64,000 nucleotides of DNA from Shewanella pneumatophori (lineage in GTDB: Bacteria > Pseudomonadota > Gammaproteobacteria > Enterobacterales > Shewanellaceae): the NCBI RefSeq assembly GCF_023283895.1, contig NZ_JAKILB010000009.1, positions 1-64,000 on the forward strand, given 5' to 3'. This document shows positions 8,668-17,108 of this stretch, in pieces. Positions within the stretch are counted from its first letter, which is position 1. Every line of letters begins with the position of its first letter. The notes under the pieces are model-generated. The model had not been told where the DNA came from. It made no database searches and saw nothing but the letters and a program-made list of their open reading frames with translations. The translations under genes were made by a program, and so were the position numbers.

Positions 8668-8698
8668 GCCCGCTCACCATGTGAGCGGGCTTTTTTTT
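8668..8698 (+). terminator. Strong intrinsic terminator of the small transcript
   Basis: A perfect 10-bp GC-rich stem (GCCCGCTCAC 8668-8677 / GTGAGCGGGC 8681-8690), 3-nt loop and eight T residues. Confidence 0.95.
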
Positions 8699-8776
8699 GC
8701 CCTATCGCCGCCAAAACTTATAGTTAACCTTAATAAGTAATTGACGTTTCAAATCCTAGAATTAAATAACGCCCAT

Positions 8777-8803
8777 AAAAAAGCCCAGCATTATCGCTAG
8801 GCT
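8777..8803 (-). terminator. Terminator of motY
   Basis: On the minus strand AGCCTAGC and GCTGGGCT pair with one mismatch around a 6-nt loop, followed by TTTTTTA, 15-20 bp after the motY stop. Confidence 0.7.
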
Positions 8804-8821
8804 ATTTATCGTATTTAATCA

Positions 8822-9691
8822 CTAAAGTGGCTTACTAATTCTAATTACCACACGGCGGTTTCTAGAACGTTCTTCTATCGTCTGATTCGAGGCTACATGT
8901 CTTTTCTCGCCATGCCCCATAGTATGAATTCTGCTTTGGCCAATGCCACTTGCAACAAAGAACTCTTTCACCGAATCCGCTCGTTGCTCTGACACTCGCA
9001 TGTTAGCACTGCGGCCACCATAACTGTCTGTGTAAGCATCAATCAAAACTAAATCTACGTTCTTATCGTAGGCTAAATATTCCTGCACTCGCGCTATTTG
9101 CGATTTTGAATAGCGTGTTAACTCTGTACCACCAGACTCATAGGTGAGAACTGTAAGAGCGATGTCCTCAAAAGAGTATGGTAATAGCGACGATAAACAG
9201 GCTTTAAATTCTGAATATTGGCGTCTAAAGTTAACCGCTGATAAACCTACAGCCACTTTATTTGATTCGTTATACCAGTCAGCGTAGTAAAAAGTAGGTT
9301 GCATACCGCTTTCTAATTCAGCCAACATGGACCAAGCTGCGTTGCGTGGCACTTCACCACTAAAATACTTTTGATAAGTTAATTCAGTAATATCTTTAGA
9401 TACCACACCTGGACGCCAAGCTGGTGCCATACTAATCAACTTAGCTTGAGTGACTTGATCGGGTTTCACCCACATTTCCAAACTAAAGTTCAAGTTATGA
9501 TCTTTGCCTGCACGGCTAGTAAATACCGCCTTGCCATAAGAAGGGATATCATGCTCTAAGCGGCACATAACAGGGTTGTTGCCACTTAAACGCCACTGCG
9601 ACTCTTCCAAAGAAGCCACATATTGCCTCAAGTCTGCATTAGCAGAAAAAGGGAGGATCAAAAATGATGCTAAAATTACCCAAAGCCGCAT
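8822..9691 (-). CDS. motY: Sodium-type flagellar motor protein MotY
   Basis: MotY forms the T-ring that holds PomAB/MotPS stators around Na+-driven polar flagella. The 289 residues have a signal peptide (cleavage about residue 19, SANA/D), a MotY-type N-terminal domain (DLRQYVASLEESQW, CRLEHDIPSYG) and a C-terminal OmpA-like peptidoglycan-binding domain (LIDAYTDSYGG, RVSEQRADSV, GHGEKRHVASN). It is divergent from rnt, the arrangement also found in Vibrio and Shewanella. A textbook sigma-28 promoter upstream (9724-9750) independently supports a flagellar role. This implies that the host has Na+-driven flagella encoded elsewhere. Confidence 0.92.
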   Translation of the reverse strand: MRLWVILASFLILPFSANADLRQYVASLEESQWRLSGNNPVMCRLEHDIPSYGKAVFTSRAGKDHNLNFSLEMWVKPDQVTQAKLISMAPAWRPGVVSKDITELTYQKYFSGEVPRNAAWSMLAELESGMQPTFYYADWYNESNKVAVGLSAVNFRRQYSEFKACLSSLLPYSFEDIALTVLTYESGGTELTRYSKSQIARVQEYLAYDKNVDLVLIDAYTDSYGGRSANMRVSEQRADSVKEFFVASGIGQSRIHTMGHGEKRHVASNQTIEERSRNRRVVIRISKPL

Positions 9692-9723
9692 AAATTAACT
9701 CTCTAAATTCATATCACTCTTGT

Positions 9724-9750
9724 TTATCGGCAAAGAATTATTTTTCTTTA
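9724..9750 (-). promoter_or_regulatory. Sigma-28 (FliA) flagellar promoter of motY
   Basis: On the minus strand TAAA (9747-9750), a 15-bp spacer and GCCGATAA (9724-9731), an exact match to the FliA consensus. The predicted start is about 25 bp before the motY ATG. Confidence 0.88.
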
Positions 9751-9773
9751 GCCTATAAATTCAGCAAACGAAC

Positions 9774-9802
9774 ATGACAGTGATTATCAGTTGCCGCATA
9801 AT
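9774..9802 (+). promoter_or_regulatory. Sigma-70 promoter of rnt
   Basis: ATGACA (9774-9779) and CATAAT (9797-9802), 17 bp apart, each five of six to consensus. It lies about 30 bp before the rnt ATG and back to back with the motY sigma-28 promoter. Confidence 0.6.
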
Positions 9803-9831
9803 AGTCACTTGCACATTTTTGGGAAATTTTA

Positions 9832-10554
9832 ATGACTGACACTTTCGACCCTAACTTAATGAAAAACCGCTTTAGAGGGTATTTCCCAGTGGTCATTGAT
9901 GTTGAAACCGCGGGTTTTAACTCAAAAACAGACGCACTATTAGAAATTGCTGTCACTATGCTAAAGATGGATGAGGAAGGTGTACTCAGTCTCGATAAGA
10001 CATTACATTTCCATATCGAGCCTTTCGAAGGTGCGAACCTCGAACCTGAAGCATTAGCATTCACAGGCATAGATCCAACCAATCCACTGCGTGGCGCTGT
10101 TAGCGAAAAAGAAGCATTCTTGGAAATATTCAAAGAAGTCAAAAAAGCGCAAAAAGCAGTAGGTTGCCACCGCAGTATAATCGTTGCTCACAATGCAGCT
10201 TTTGATCATGGCTTTGTTACTCAAGCGATTGAGCGTAATGGCCTTAAACGCACTCCATTTCATCCATTTGCCACATTCGATACCGCTGCACTTGCTGGTT
10301 TAGCGATTGGACAAACGGTTTTAGCTAAAGCCTGCTCGATGGCTGGGATCCCTTTTGACAACCGTGAAGCACACTCAGCTCTTTATGACACTGAGCGCAC
10401 TGCAGAACTATTTTGTTTAATCGTAAACCGCTGGAAAGCACTTGGCGGCTGGCCGTTTATTGCAGATGAAACCAATGAGAGTCTCAATGAGGTCGATACT
10501 GCACCTATAGAAGCAACAACAGAGGCAGCATCAGCTCCAGACGAGTTGAGTTAA
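9832..10554 (+). CDS. rnt: Ribonuclease T
   Basis: 3'-5' exoribonuclease (DEDDh) that trims tRNA and other stable RNA 3' ends and turns over tRNA CCA termini. The 240 residues have all catalytic positions in E. coli numbering: Asp23 and Glu25 (VIDVETAGF), Asp125 (HNAAFDH), His181 and Asp186 ([11 protein letters not shown]). The acidic tail after about residue 215 ([19 protein letters not shown]) is longer than in E. coli. Monocistronic, with terminator at 10621-10661. Confidence 0.97.
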   Translation: MTDTFDPNLMKNRFRGYFPVVIDVETAGFNSKTDALLEIAVTMLKMDEEGVLSLDKTLHFHIEPFEGANLEPEALAFTGIDPTNPLRGAVSEKEAFLEIFKEVKKAQKAVGCHRSIIVAHNAAFDHGFVTQAIERNGLKRTPFHPFATFDTAALAGLAIGQTVLAKACSMAGIPFDNREAHSALYDTERTAELFCLIVNRWKALGGWPFIADETNESLNEVDTAPIEATTEAASAPDELS

Positions 10555-10620
10555 CCACTTTAAGTGAGTTGATTTTAGCGTCAGCCAAATAAAGCTCACT
10601 GCTAAATATCACTCTTTAAC

Positions 10621-10661
10621 AAACAAAAAGACGAAGATAACCCATCTTCGTCTTTTTGTTT
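10621..10661. terminator. Bidirectional terminator between rnt and the DUF3137 gene
   Basis: An 18-bp perfect stem (10621-10638 / 10644-10661) with a 5-nt loop. It ends in A-rich and T-rich arms, so it can work for both convergent genes. Confidence 0.9.
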
Positions 10662-10732
10662 ACGATGTTGATTCAGTATTGAGTTGAATCAATACTTGGT
10701 GATGCAAACCTCTAAGCTTTTGCGTAACCACT

Positions 10733-11749
10733 TTAAAGCCCGGTCTTATCATCAAGTTTTAACGCATCAATTAAGGCAAAGATCTGGTTAAGCTCTCTAA
10801 ATAGCTGCTCAATATCATGACTAAAGTCCAACGGCTTAAGAATGTCTAACTTAGATTCAAAATAATTATGTTTAGTGGCTATTTTCATAAACAGTTTGCC
10901 GTCTTTAAAACAGGCTTCAAGCTGCGAACCGTAAAAGTTGGATAATGACTGAAAGCGCGCCATGGTCGTTGGGGTTAACAAATATCGTGCTTCAACTTGA
11001 TCGCTGCTATACACCTCAAATTGACGCTCAAAGTTTACATCCTCAAGCTTAACCCGAGATAAATCCTGTTTAAAAGCCTGGTATTTATTACCTAAAGTGC
11101 CCTTATCTAGCCTCACCTGAGTTTCACCATTAAACTTTTTAAAGGTATCAAACTCAATAACAATACCGTCGAAAATTGTTTTATATTTCGTTTTATTATC
11201 TTCAGTGCCATTAGCTACAGATAAATTAAGTTCGCGAACCAGAAAAGCCACGTCTTTATATTCACCTTTAACACTATCTTGAAAGTAACCTCTATCGTAT
11301 TTGGGCAAAATGCCATATCGCTGGTACGCTTTAATCTCTGGTAGATTTTTAGGATTAAGCATAAAGCTTTCACCAAAATAGCGCAGCACAAGCGGATGAA
11401 TGACTTTAATCACGCCGTCACGAAACTTAAAGGTTTCACTACCTGCCCAAAAATTAACGGCAACACCTACAATCATTGCCACAACAAACAACATCAAACC
11501 ACCTACAAGAAAAAAGGCATCATCATTAGCAATGGCTAAAGCATAAAAAATACCTGCAAAACCAAACAGCCCAGCAAACATGGCAATATAAGATATTGGC
11601 TGACTAATTTTTCTGCGCTGTTGGTATTTAGCAACAATAGGAATACGCTTGGCTTCATAGCGACGCCATTTAGGCTCTATGTGTTGTTGGAAATATTCGG
11701 CAAACGAATGTTTGTCGTCGGCTGGAATATTAAACTCCATGGGGTTCAT
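10733..11749 (-). CDS. DUF3137 domain membrane protein
   Basis: Unknown function; it resembles the DUF3137 family of bacterial membrane proteins, some of which are described as Galanin-like. 338 residues: a charged N-terminal cytoplasmic part, two adjacent membrane helices (about residues 50-70 and 78-98), then a long soluble C-terminal domain rich in beta-strand patterns (GIVIEFDTFKKFNGETQVRL, LFMKIATKHNYFESKLDIL). The ATG is preceded by AAGGA six bases upstream. It stands alone between the rnt terminator and the peroxiredoxin gene, so context suggests no partner. Confidence 0.75.
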   Translation of the reverse strand: MNPMEFNIPADDKHSFAEYFQQHIEPKWRRYEAKRIPIVAKYQQRRKISQPISYIAMFAGLFGFAGIFYALAIANDDAFFLVGGLMLFVVAMIVGVAVNFWAGSETFKFRDGVIKVIHPLVLRYFGESFMLNPKNLPEIKAYQRYGILPKYDRGYFQDSVKGEYKDVAFLVRELNLSVANGTEDNKTKYKTIFDGIVIEFDTFKKFNGETQVRLDKGTLGNKYQAFKQDLSRVKLEDVNFERQFEVYSSDQVEARYLLTPTTMARFQSLSNFYGSQLEACFKDGKLFMKIATKHNYFESKLDILKPLDFSHDIEQLFRELNQIFALIDALKLDDKTGL

Positions 11750-11833
11750 ACAATGTCCTTAATGTATTAGTCCTGCAGAAATCCAGTTCTGCTTTTTAGC
11801 GGTAATTTTTGTTATTAGACGATTTTTTCATAC

Positions 11834-11860
11834 AAAAAAGCTGCGATAGACGCAGCTTTT
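11834..11860 (-). terminator. Terminator of the peroxiredoxin gene
   Basis: A 10-bp stem AAAAGCTGCG / CGCAGCTTTT (11836-11845 / 11851-11860), 5-nt loop, and a TTTTTT tract on the minus strand. Confidence 0.88.
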
Positions 11861-11890
11861 ATTATGCTAATACTAACTACAACTTAATAA

Positions 11891-12496
11891 TTATAGCGAG
11901 TCAGCATTATCAGTTAGGTAAGAAGCTACGCCTTCTGGGCTAGCGTCCATACCTTTGTCACCTTTTTCCCAACCTGCTGGGCAAACGTCACCGTGATCTT
12001 CATGGAATTGAAGCGCATCAACCATACGGATCATTTCATCAACGTTACGACCTAGAGGTAAATCGTTAACGACTTGGTGGCGAACTTGACCTTCTTTGTC
12101 GATTAGGAATGAGCCACGGAATGCAACACCAGCTTCTGGATGCTCTACATCGTAAGCTTTACAGATTTCATGCTTAACGTCAGCAACTAGTGTGTATTGA
12201 ACTTGGCCAATACCACCTTTGTCTACTGGCGTGTTACGCCATGCATTGTGAGTGAACTGAGAATCGATTGAAACACCGATAACTTCAACGCCACGCTTCT
12301 TGAACTCATCCATGCGGTGATCAAAAGCAATCAGCTCTGATGGGCACACGAAAGTGAAATCAAGTGGGTAGAAGAATACTACGGCAGTCTTTCCTTTAAT
12401 TGCTTCAGATAGGTTAAAGGTATCAACAATTTCACCATTACCTAGTACTGCAGCAGCAGTAAAATCAGGGGCCGGACGGCCGACTAATACGCTCAT
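11891..12496 (-). CDS. Typical 2-Cys peroxiredoxin (AhpC/TSA family)
   Basis: Reduces H2O2 and organic peroxides in the cytoplasm. The 201 residues have the peroxidatic Cys51 in DFTFVCPSE, the resolving Cys172 in DVCPAGW and the GGIGQ-like motif typical of sensitive Prx1-type enzymes. This is the Prx1/TSA type, not the AhpC-AhpF type; no ahpF is adjacent, so thioredoxin is the likely reductant. Own promoter (12553-12580) and terminator. Confidence 0.94.
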   Translation of the reverse strand: MSVLVGRPAPDFTAAAVLGNGEIVDTFNLSEAIKGKTAVVFFYPLDFTFVCPSELIAFDHRMDEFKKRGVEVIGVSIDSQFTHNAWRNTPVDKGGIGQVQYTLVADVKHEICKAYDVEHPEAGVAFRGSFLIDKEGQVRHQVVNDLPLGRNVDEMIRMVDALQFHEDHGDVCPAGWEKGDKGMDASPEGVASYLTDNADSL

Positions 12497-12552
12497 TTTA
12501 TTTCTCCATCTATGGATTGCTAAAAACGCTGTCTCGTTTAAATCTAAAAGGC

Positions 12553-12580
12553 ATTATAGGCAGTGTTAAACTCTATACAA
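12553..12580 (-). promoter_or_regulatory. Sigma-70 promoter of the peroxiredoxin gene
   Basis: Minus-strand TTGTAT (12575-12580) and a perfect TATAAT (12553-12558) with a 16-bp spacer, about 60 bp before the ATG. I see no clear OxyR operator. Confidence 0.65.
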
Positions 12581-12813
12581 GCTATTTGAGAGCAATATCA
12601 CTTTTTTAAATGATTATTCTGTTAACTGGCCACTAAGCCGCCAGCTTGACCTTACTTTAGGTATTGATATTCACAGTTTGTTTGCATATTAAGCTACAGC
12701 TAATTCACAACTCTGTTTGAATTCAAGATATACAGCATAGATGCTGGACATCGCAGCTATTAACGGGCAAAAATGGACACAACTTCAAATATAAGAAATA
12801 GATTAATCACATT
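12581..12813. other. Intergenic region between divergent peroxiredoxin and antiporter genes
   Basis: The remaining part of a 317-bp divergent intergenic region. It presumably holds the antiporter promoter, but I cannot pick hexamers with confidence. No repeats or RNA genes seen. Confidence 0.4.
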
Positions 12814-14133
12814 ATGAATGCTGTTGTCATCGCTGTATGCCTAATGTTAGGCCTCAGCTTAGCTAGAGTTAATATTGTTATTGCGCTAACTATCTCCGCA
12901 CTAGTTGCAGGCCTCGTGGGGGGAATGGACCTACATCAAACCGTTGCAGCTTTTAATACAGGTCTTGGTGGCGGCGCACAAATAGCTTTAAGCTATGCGC
13001 TACTCGGCGCTTTTGCCGTTGCGCTATCGCATTCAGGCCTTACGACGGTAATTTCTAATAAAGTCATTAGCTTGTTAGGCAAAGAGCAAAATAGTACCAA
13101 TAACAATCGCGTGCGTTGGGTATTGTTATTAACCATCCTTGCTATGGCTATCTCTTCTCAGAATATTCTACCGATCCATATCGCCTTTATTCCGATTTTA
13201 ATTCCACCGTTACTGCATGTAATGTCTAAATTAAAAATGGACCGCCGCTTAGTTGCCTGCGTGCTTACTTTTGGTTTGGTCACAACTTATATGGTATTAC
13301 CTGTAGGCTTTGGTGGCATCTTCCTATACGACATCTTGCTAACCAACTTAAATAGCAACGATCTACAAGCAGTGAAGGCCCAAGTCGCCCCAGCTATGGT
13401 TATTCCAGCCCTTGGTATGGTTTTTGGCTTATTAGTGGCTATTTTTATCAGTTACCGTAAGCCTCGTGAATACCAGGAAGAACAGATCTTAGCTGCAGAG
13501 CCTGAAGAAGGCGTAAATAAGCGCAACATCATCATCGCAGCCATCGCGGTTGTCGCGACTTTAGTCGTGCAGCTTTATACAGGTTCTATGATTTTTGGTG
13601 CGCTTATCGGCTTTATCGTATTCAGTTTTTCTGGAGCACTTAAACATGTTGCCGACCAAGACATCTTCAACCAAGGTGTGCGCATGATGGCCAACATTGG
13701 CTTTATCATGATTTCAGCCGCAGGTTTTGCCGCTGTGATTAAAGGTACAGGCGATGTCGGTAGCTTAGTTGAAATGATGAATAGCGCGATTGGCGATAAT
13801 AAAGCCTTGGCTGCATTTTTAATGCTGCTAGTTGGTTTGTTGATCACTATGGGAATTGGCTCATCGTTTTCGACCATTCCAATTATTGCAGCAATTTATG
13901 TACCTTTAGCAATCAGCTTTGGCTTCTCTGTTGAAGCAACCATTGCCCTTGTTGGTACTGCTGCTGCGCTTGGTGACGCAGGCTCGCCAGCATCTGAATC
14001 AACACTTGGCCCAACAGCGGGTCTAAATGCCGACGGCCAACACGATCATATGAAGGACAGCGTTATTCCAACCTTTATTCACTACAACATTCCATTGTTA
14101 GTATTTGGCTGGATAGCCGCTATGGTGCTGTAG
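12814..14133 (+). CDS. Na+/H+ antiporter family protein (NhaC/Na_H_antiport_2 type)
   Basis: Integral inner-membrane protein of 439 residues with about 11-12 hydrophobic helices. The N-terminal segment ([25 protein letters not shown]) is typical of the Na_H_antiport_2 extension; the rest matches the NhaC-like ion transporter superfamily, with conserved small/acidic residues near the C-terminus ([29 protein letters not shown]). Likely exchanges Na+ for H+, although the substrate is not proven: related proteins can take up amino acids or organic acids. Monocistronic. No good ribosome-binding site precedes the ATG. Confidence 0.8.
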   Translation: MNAVVIAVCLMLGLSLARVNIVIALTISALVAGLVGGMDLHQTVAAFNTGLGGGAQIALSYALLGAFAVALSHSGLTTVISNKVISLLGKEQNSTNNNRVRWVLLLTILAMAISSQNILPIHIAFIPILIPPLLHVMSKLKMDRRLVACVLTFGLVTTYMVLPVGFGGIFLYDILLTNLNSNDLQAVKAQVAPAMVIPALGMVFGLLVAIFISYRKPREYQEEQILAAEPEEGVNKRNIIIAAIAVVATLVVQLYTGSMIFGALIGFIVFSFSGALKHVADQDIFNQGVRMMANIGFIMISAAGFAAVIKGTGDVGSLVEMMNSAIGDNKALAAFLMLLVGLLITMGIGSSFSTIPIIAAIYVPLAISFGFSVEATIALVGTAAALGDAGSPASESTLGPTAGLNADGQHDHMKDSVIPTFIHYNIPLLVFGWIAAMVL

Positions 14134-14174
14134 GTCTAGGCTTGGGTATTTAAGGTCCTAGAAAAATGAGAACA

Positions 14175-14200
14175 AAAAAGGAGCCATTAGGCTCCTTTTT
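14175..14200. terminator. Bidirectional terminator between the antiporter gene and upp
   Basis: A 10-bp stem AAAAAGGAGC / GCTCCTTTTT (14175-14184 / 14191-14200) with a 6-nt loop. A and T arms serve both convergent genes. Confidence 0.9.
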
Positions 14201-14261
14201 AATGCTCGGTGATTTAATTAACTGAAACTCAAACCGCCGTAACTTTTGACAATATCAGTAC

Positions 14262-14888
14262 TTACTTAGTACCAAAAATTTTATCACCTGCATCGCCAAG
14301 ACCTGGCAGAATGTAACCTTGCTCGTTTAAGCAATCGTCAATTGATGCAGTGAATAGTTCGATATCAGGGTGCGCTTTTTCAAGTGCAGCAATACCTTCA
14401 GGAGCAGCTACAAGTACCAGCGCTTTAATCGCTGTACAGCCACGCTCTTTTAATAGATCGATAGTAGCAATCATTGAGCCGCCAGTAGCAAGCATTGGAT
14501 CAACAATTAGCGCAATACGTGATGGCATGTCGCTAGCTAGCTTTTCAAAGTAAGGCACTGGCTCAAGTGTCTCTTCATCACGGTAAATACCAACAACAGA
14601 GATACGAGCACTTGGAACGTGCTCAAGCACGCCATCCATCATACCAAGACCAGCACGTAAGATTGGCACTACAGTAACCTTCTTACCTTTGATCTGATCA
14701 ATTTCAACCGGACCATTCCAACCATCAATCGTTACTTTTTCAGTTTCAAAATCAGCCGTTGCTTCATATGTTAGTAGACTGCCTACTTCTGCCGCTAATT
14801 CGCGAAAACGCTTCGTGCTAATATCACCTTCGCGCATTAATCCAATTTTATGACGGACTAAAGGGTGCTTAACTTCAACGACTTTCAT
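14262..14888 (-). CDS. upp: Uracil phosphoribosyltransferase
   Basis: Pyrimidine salvage: uracil + PRPP to UMP. The start at 14886-14888 ([14 protein letters not shown]) gives 208 residues, the usual length, with AGGAG six bases upstream; a GTG eleven codons earlier is not used in the family. The PRPP-binding loop [13 protein letters not shown] and the uracil-binding C-terminus ([18 protein letters not shown]) are intact. Divergent from purM, as in several Alteromonadales and Enterobacterales, which brings salvage and de novo nucleotide genes together. Confidence 0.97.
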   Translation of the reverse strand: MKVVEVKHPLVRHKIGLMREGDISTKRFRELAAEVGSLLTYEATADFETEKVTIDGWNGPVEIDQIKGKKVTVVPILRAGLGMMDGVLEHVPSARISVVGIYRDEETLEPVPYFEKLASDMPSRIALIVDPMLATGGSMIATIDLLKERGCTAIKALVLVAAPEGIAALEKAHPDIELFTASIDDCLNEQGYILPGLGDAGDKIFGTK

Positions 14889-15003
14889 CTTGTTCTCCTG
14901 ATTTTCTAACGTATTTTTCACGGTAAATTTTAACGATTCTAGTAGATTTGTTCATATAGGAAAACTTAAAGTTTCAAAAAGGCGGTAAATCGTGACCTCT
15001 GTC

Positions 15004-15027
15004 GCTAAGTTAATTGAAAAACTTAGC
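15004..15027. repeat. Inverted repeat in the upp-purM intergenic region
   Basis: GCTAAGTT (15004-15011) and AACTTAGC (15020-15027), 8-bp arms with an 8-nt spacer, between divergent upp and purM. It could be an operator or a leader hairpin. It does not match the PurR consensus (ACGCAAACGTTTGCGT). Confidence 0.4.
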
Positions 15028-15108
15028 TTTCGACGCTAGTCACAAGCTGATAGAATAGCGCCGCGTAAAATCCAATAATAATCTATACCCGTACCCGAGA
15101 GGATCTCC

Positions 15109-16149
15109 GTGAGCACTCCTACTACCCCACTAAGCTATAAAGATGCAGGCGTTGATATTGATGCCGGAAATGCACTAGTTAACAACATCAAGTCAGCAGT
15201 AAAACGTACCCGCCGTCCAGAAGTTATGGGCAATCTAGGTGGTTTTGGTGCACTTTGTGAGCTACCAACTAAGTATAAGCATCCAGTACTGGTTTCTGGT
15301 ACTGATGGCGTTGGTACCAAGCTACGCCTTGCTATCGACTACAAAAAGCACGATAACGTTGGTGTTGATTTAGTTGCAATGTGTTCAAACGATTTAATCG
15401 TTGCAGGTGCAGAGCCACTGTTCTTCCTTGACTACTATGCAACTGGCAAACTTGATGTTGAAGTTGCTACAGCCGTAGTTAAAGGTATTGCTGAAGGCTG
15501 TGTACAATCTGGCTGTGCATTAATCGGCGGCGAAACAGCTGAAATGCCAGGCATGTACGAAGGCGAAGACTACGACCTTGCAGGTTTCTGCGTTGGTGTT
15601 GTAGAGAAAGAAGAAATCATCGACGGCACTAAAGTGCAAGATGGTGATGCCCTAATCGCATTAGCTTCAAGCGGTCCTCATTCAAATGGTTTCTCACTTA
15701 TCCGTAAGGTATTAGAAGTGAGCAAGGCTGATCCTGAGCAAGAGCTTGCAGGTAAGCCACTGATCGACCATTTACTCGAACCTACAAAGATTTACGTTAA
15801 ATCATTACTTAAATTGCTTGAAGAGCATGATGTTCACGCAATGTCGCATATTACTGGTGGTGGATTCTGGGAAAATATCCCACGTGTACTACCTGAAGAT
15901 TGCAAAGCAGTGGTTAACAGCGACTCATGGCAATGGCCAGTCGTATTTAACTGGTTGATGGAAAACGGCAACATTTCACAATTTGAAATGTACCGCACCT
16001 TCAACTGTGGTGTTGGTATGGTTGTTGCCCTACCAGCAGACAAAGTCGATTCAGCCTTAACCCTGCTAAATGCAGAAGGCGAAAACGCATGGTTAATCGG
16101 TAGCATTGCCAAGCGTAACGGCGAAGAAGAGCAAGTGGAGATCCTGTAA
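15109..16149 (+). CDS. purM: Phosphoribosylformylglycinamidine cyclo-ligase (AIR synthetase)
   Basis: Fifth step of de novo purine synthesis: ATP-dependent closure of FGAM to AIR. The start is GTG with a GAGAGGA ribosome-binding site. The 346 residues include the ATP-binding signature near the N-terminus ([28 protein letters not shown]), [11 protein letters not shown] and [13 protein letters not shown]. purN follows with a 1-bp overlap (TAATG), so the two are translationally coupled, as in E. coli. Confidence 0.97.
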   Translation: MSTPTTPLSYKDAGVDIDAGNALVNNIKSAVKRTRRPEVMGNLGGFGALCELPTKYKHPVLVSGTDGVGTKLRLAIDYKKHDNVGVDLVAMCSNDLIVAGAEPLFFLDYYATGKLDVEVATAVVKGIAEGCVQSGCALIGGETAEMPGMYEGEDYDLAGFCVGVVEKEEIIDGTKVQDGDALIALASSGPHSNGFSLIRKVLEVSKADPEQELAGKPLIDHLLEPTKIYVKSLLKLLEEHDVHAMSHITGGGFWENIPRVLPEDCKAVVNSDSWQWPVVFNWLMENGNISQFEMYRTFNCGVGMVVALPADKVDSALTLLNAEGENAWLIGSIAKRNGEEEQVEIL

Positions 16150-16793
16150 TGCCCCAGAGTTGTCGCGTTTTAGTATTAATTTCAGGTAATGGCAGTAATC
16201 TACAAGCCATTATCGATGGTTGCGATGATAACCTTCAAGCCGAAGTTGTTGGCGTAATAAGTAATAAGCCTGACGCCTACGGTTTGATCCGTGCTCACCA
16301 AAATGAGATTGATACCAGCTGCGTGATAGCTCATACCGGCGAAACAAGACAAGAGTATGACGCAAGACTATTAAGTGCGATTGAAAAATATCAACCCGAC
16401 TTAGTGGTACTAGCAGGCTTTATGCGTATTTTAAGCGATGAGTTTGTTGAGCGCTTTGAAGGAAAAATGGTTAACATCCACCCTTCTCTCTTGCCTAAAT
16501 ATACAGGGCTACACACACACCAACGTGCCATTGATGCAAAAGATACAGAGCACGGCGCAAGCGTACATTTTGTTACGCCAGAGCTCGATGCTGGACCTGT
16601 TATCTTACAAGCAAAAGTGCCAGTTTATGAAGACGATACAGCAGATTCATTGGCGGTACGTGTCCATGAACAAGAGCACGCTATATATCCGCTAGTCGTT
16701 AAATGGTTCAGCCAGAATCGCTTAACCATGCTAGATGGCGCCGCTCAATTAGATGGTCAGCTATTACCTGCCGATGGTTATGCTGCTGACTAG
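16149..16793 (+). CDS. purN: Phosphoribosylglycinamide formyltransferase 1
   Basis: Third step of purine synthesis: transfers formyl from 10-formyl-THF to GAR. 214 residues with the phosphate-binding GNGSNLQAII loop, the catalytic Asn and His in MVNIHPSLLPKYTG and the catalytic Asp in VTPELDAGPVI. Starts inside the purM stop codon. Terminator at 16809-16836. Confidence 0.97.
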   Translation: MPQSCRVLVLISGNGSNLQAIIDGCDDNLQAEVVGVISNKPDAYGLIRAHQNEIDTSCVIAHTGETRQEYDARLLSAIEKYQPDLVVLAGFMRILSDEFVERFEGKMVNIHPSLLPKYTGLHTHQRAIDAKDTEHGASVHFVTPELDAGPVILQAKVPVYEDDTADSLAVRVHEQEHAIYPLVVKWFSQNRLTMLDGAAQLDGQLLPADGYAAD

Positions 16794-16808
16794 TCAGCGC
16801 AAGATGTT

Positions 16809-16836
16809 AAAGGGTACCCTAGGGTACCCTTTTTTA
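16809..16836 (+). terminator. Terminator of purMN
   Basis: AAAGGGTACC / GGTACCCTTT stem (16809-16818 / 16823-16832), CTAG loop, then T residues. The hairpin is built from two GGGTACCC palindromes in tandem. Confidence 0.88.
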
Positions 16837-17108
16837 TTTAGGCATTCATGCAAACCAAACAACCACAATAACTCTTAAAATAACAGCCCCTTTACATAAT
16901 ACTTTTTATTTCAGCACTCGACTTCTTGCGCTTGCAAGCTAAGCACTATTTTCCTTGCGCCAAACCTAATCTCATTTCTATTAATAATAGCCAGAACAAA
17001 CGTATTACATCAGTATGTTAGTAAGGCTATTTTTGTTACTCTACACAATATTATGCGACTAACTCATACCAATATTAGTAATTTTTAAAGGCAAGTAACG
17101 GTACAAAT

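Larger units (their letters stand above)
8527..8698 (+). ncRNA. Small transcript of about 170 nt (regulatory RNA or mRNA for a 22-residue peptide)
   Basis: Bounded by a near-consensus promoter and a strong terminator, so a discrete RNA is very likely. It contains local hairpins: TCTGC/GCAGA at 8542-8554 just before an ATG, and a stem AACTT..GTGG/CCAC..AAGTT around 8577-8600. Three GGA motifs (near 8535, 8559 and 8595) recall CsrA-type sites, but they are too few and not clearly in loops, so I do not call it a CsrB RNA. It does not resemble Spot 42, GlmZ, 6S or tmRNA as I know them. Confidence 0.6.

Noticed and set aside
8527..8698. Reading the small transcript as a CsrB/RsmY-type RNA
   Set aside because: Only three GGA motifs are present and they are not clearly displayed in hairpin loops; CsrB-like RNAs have many.
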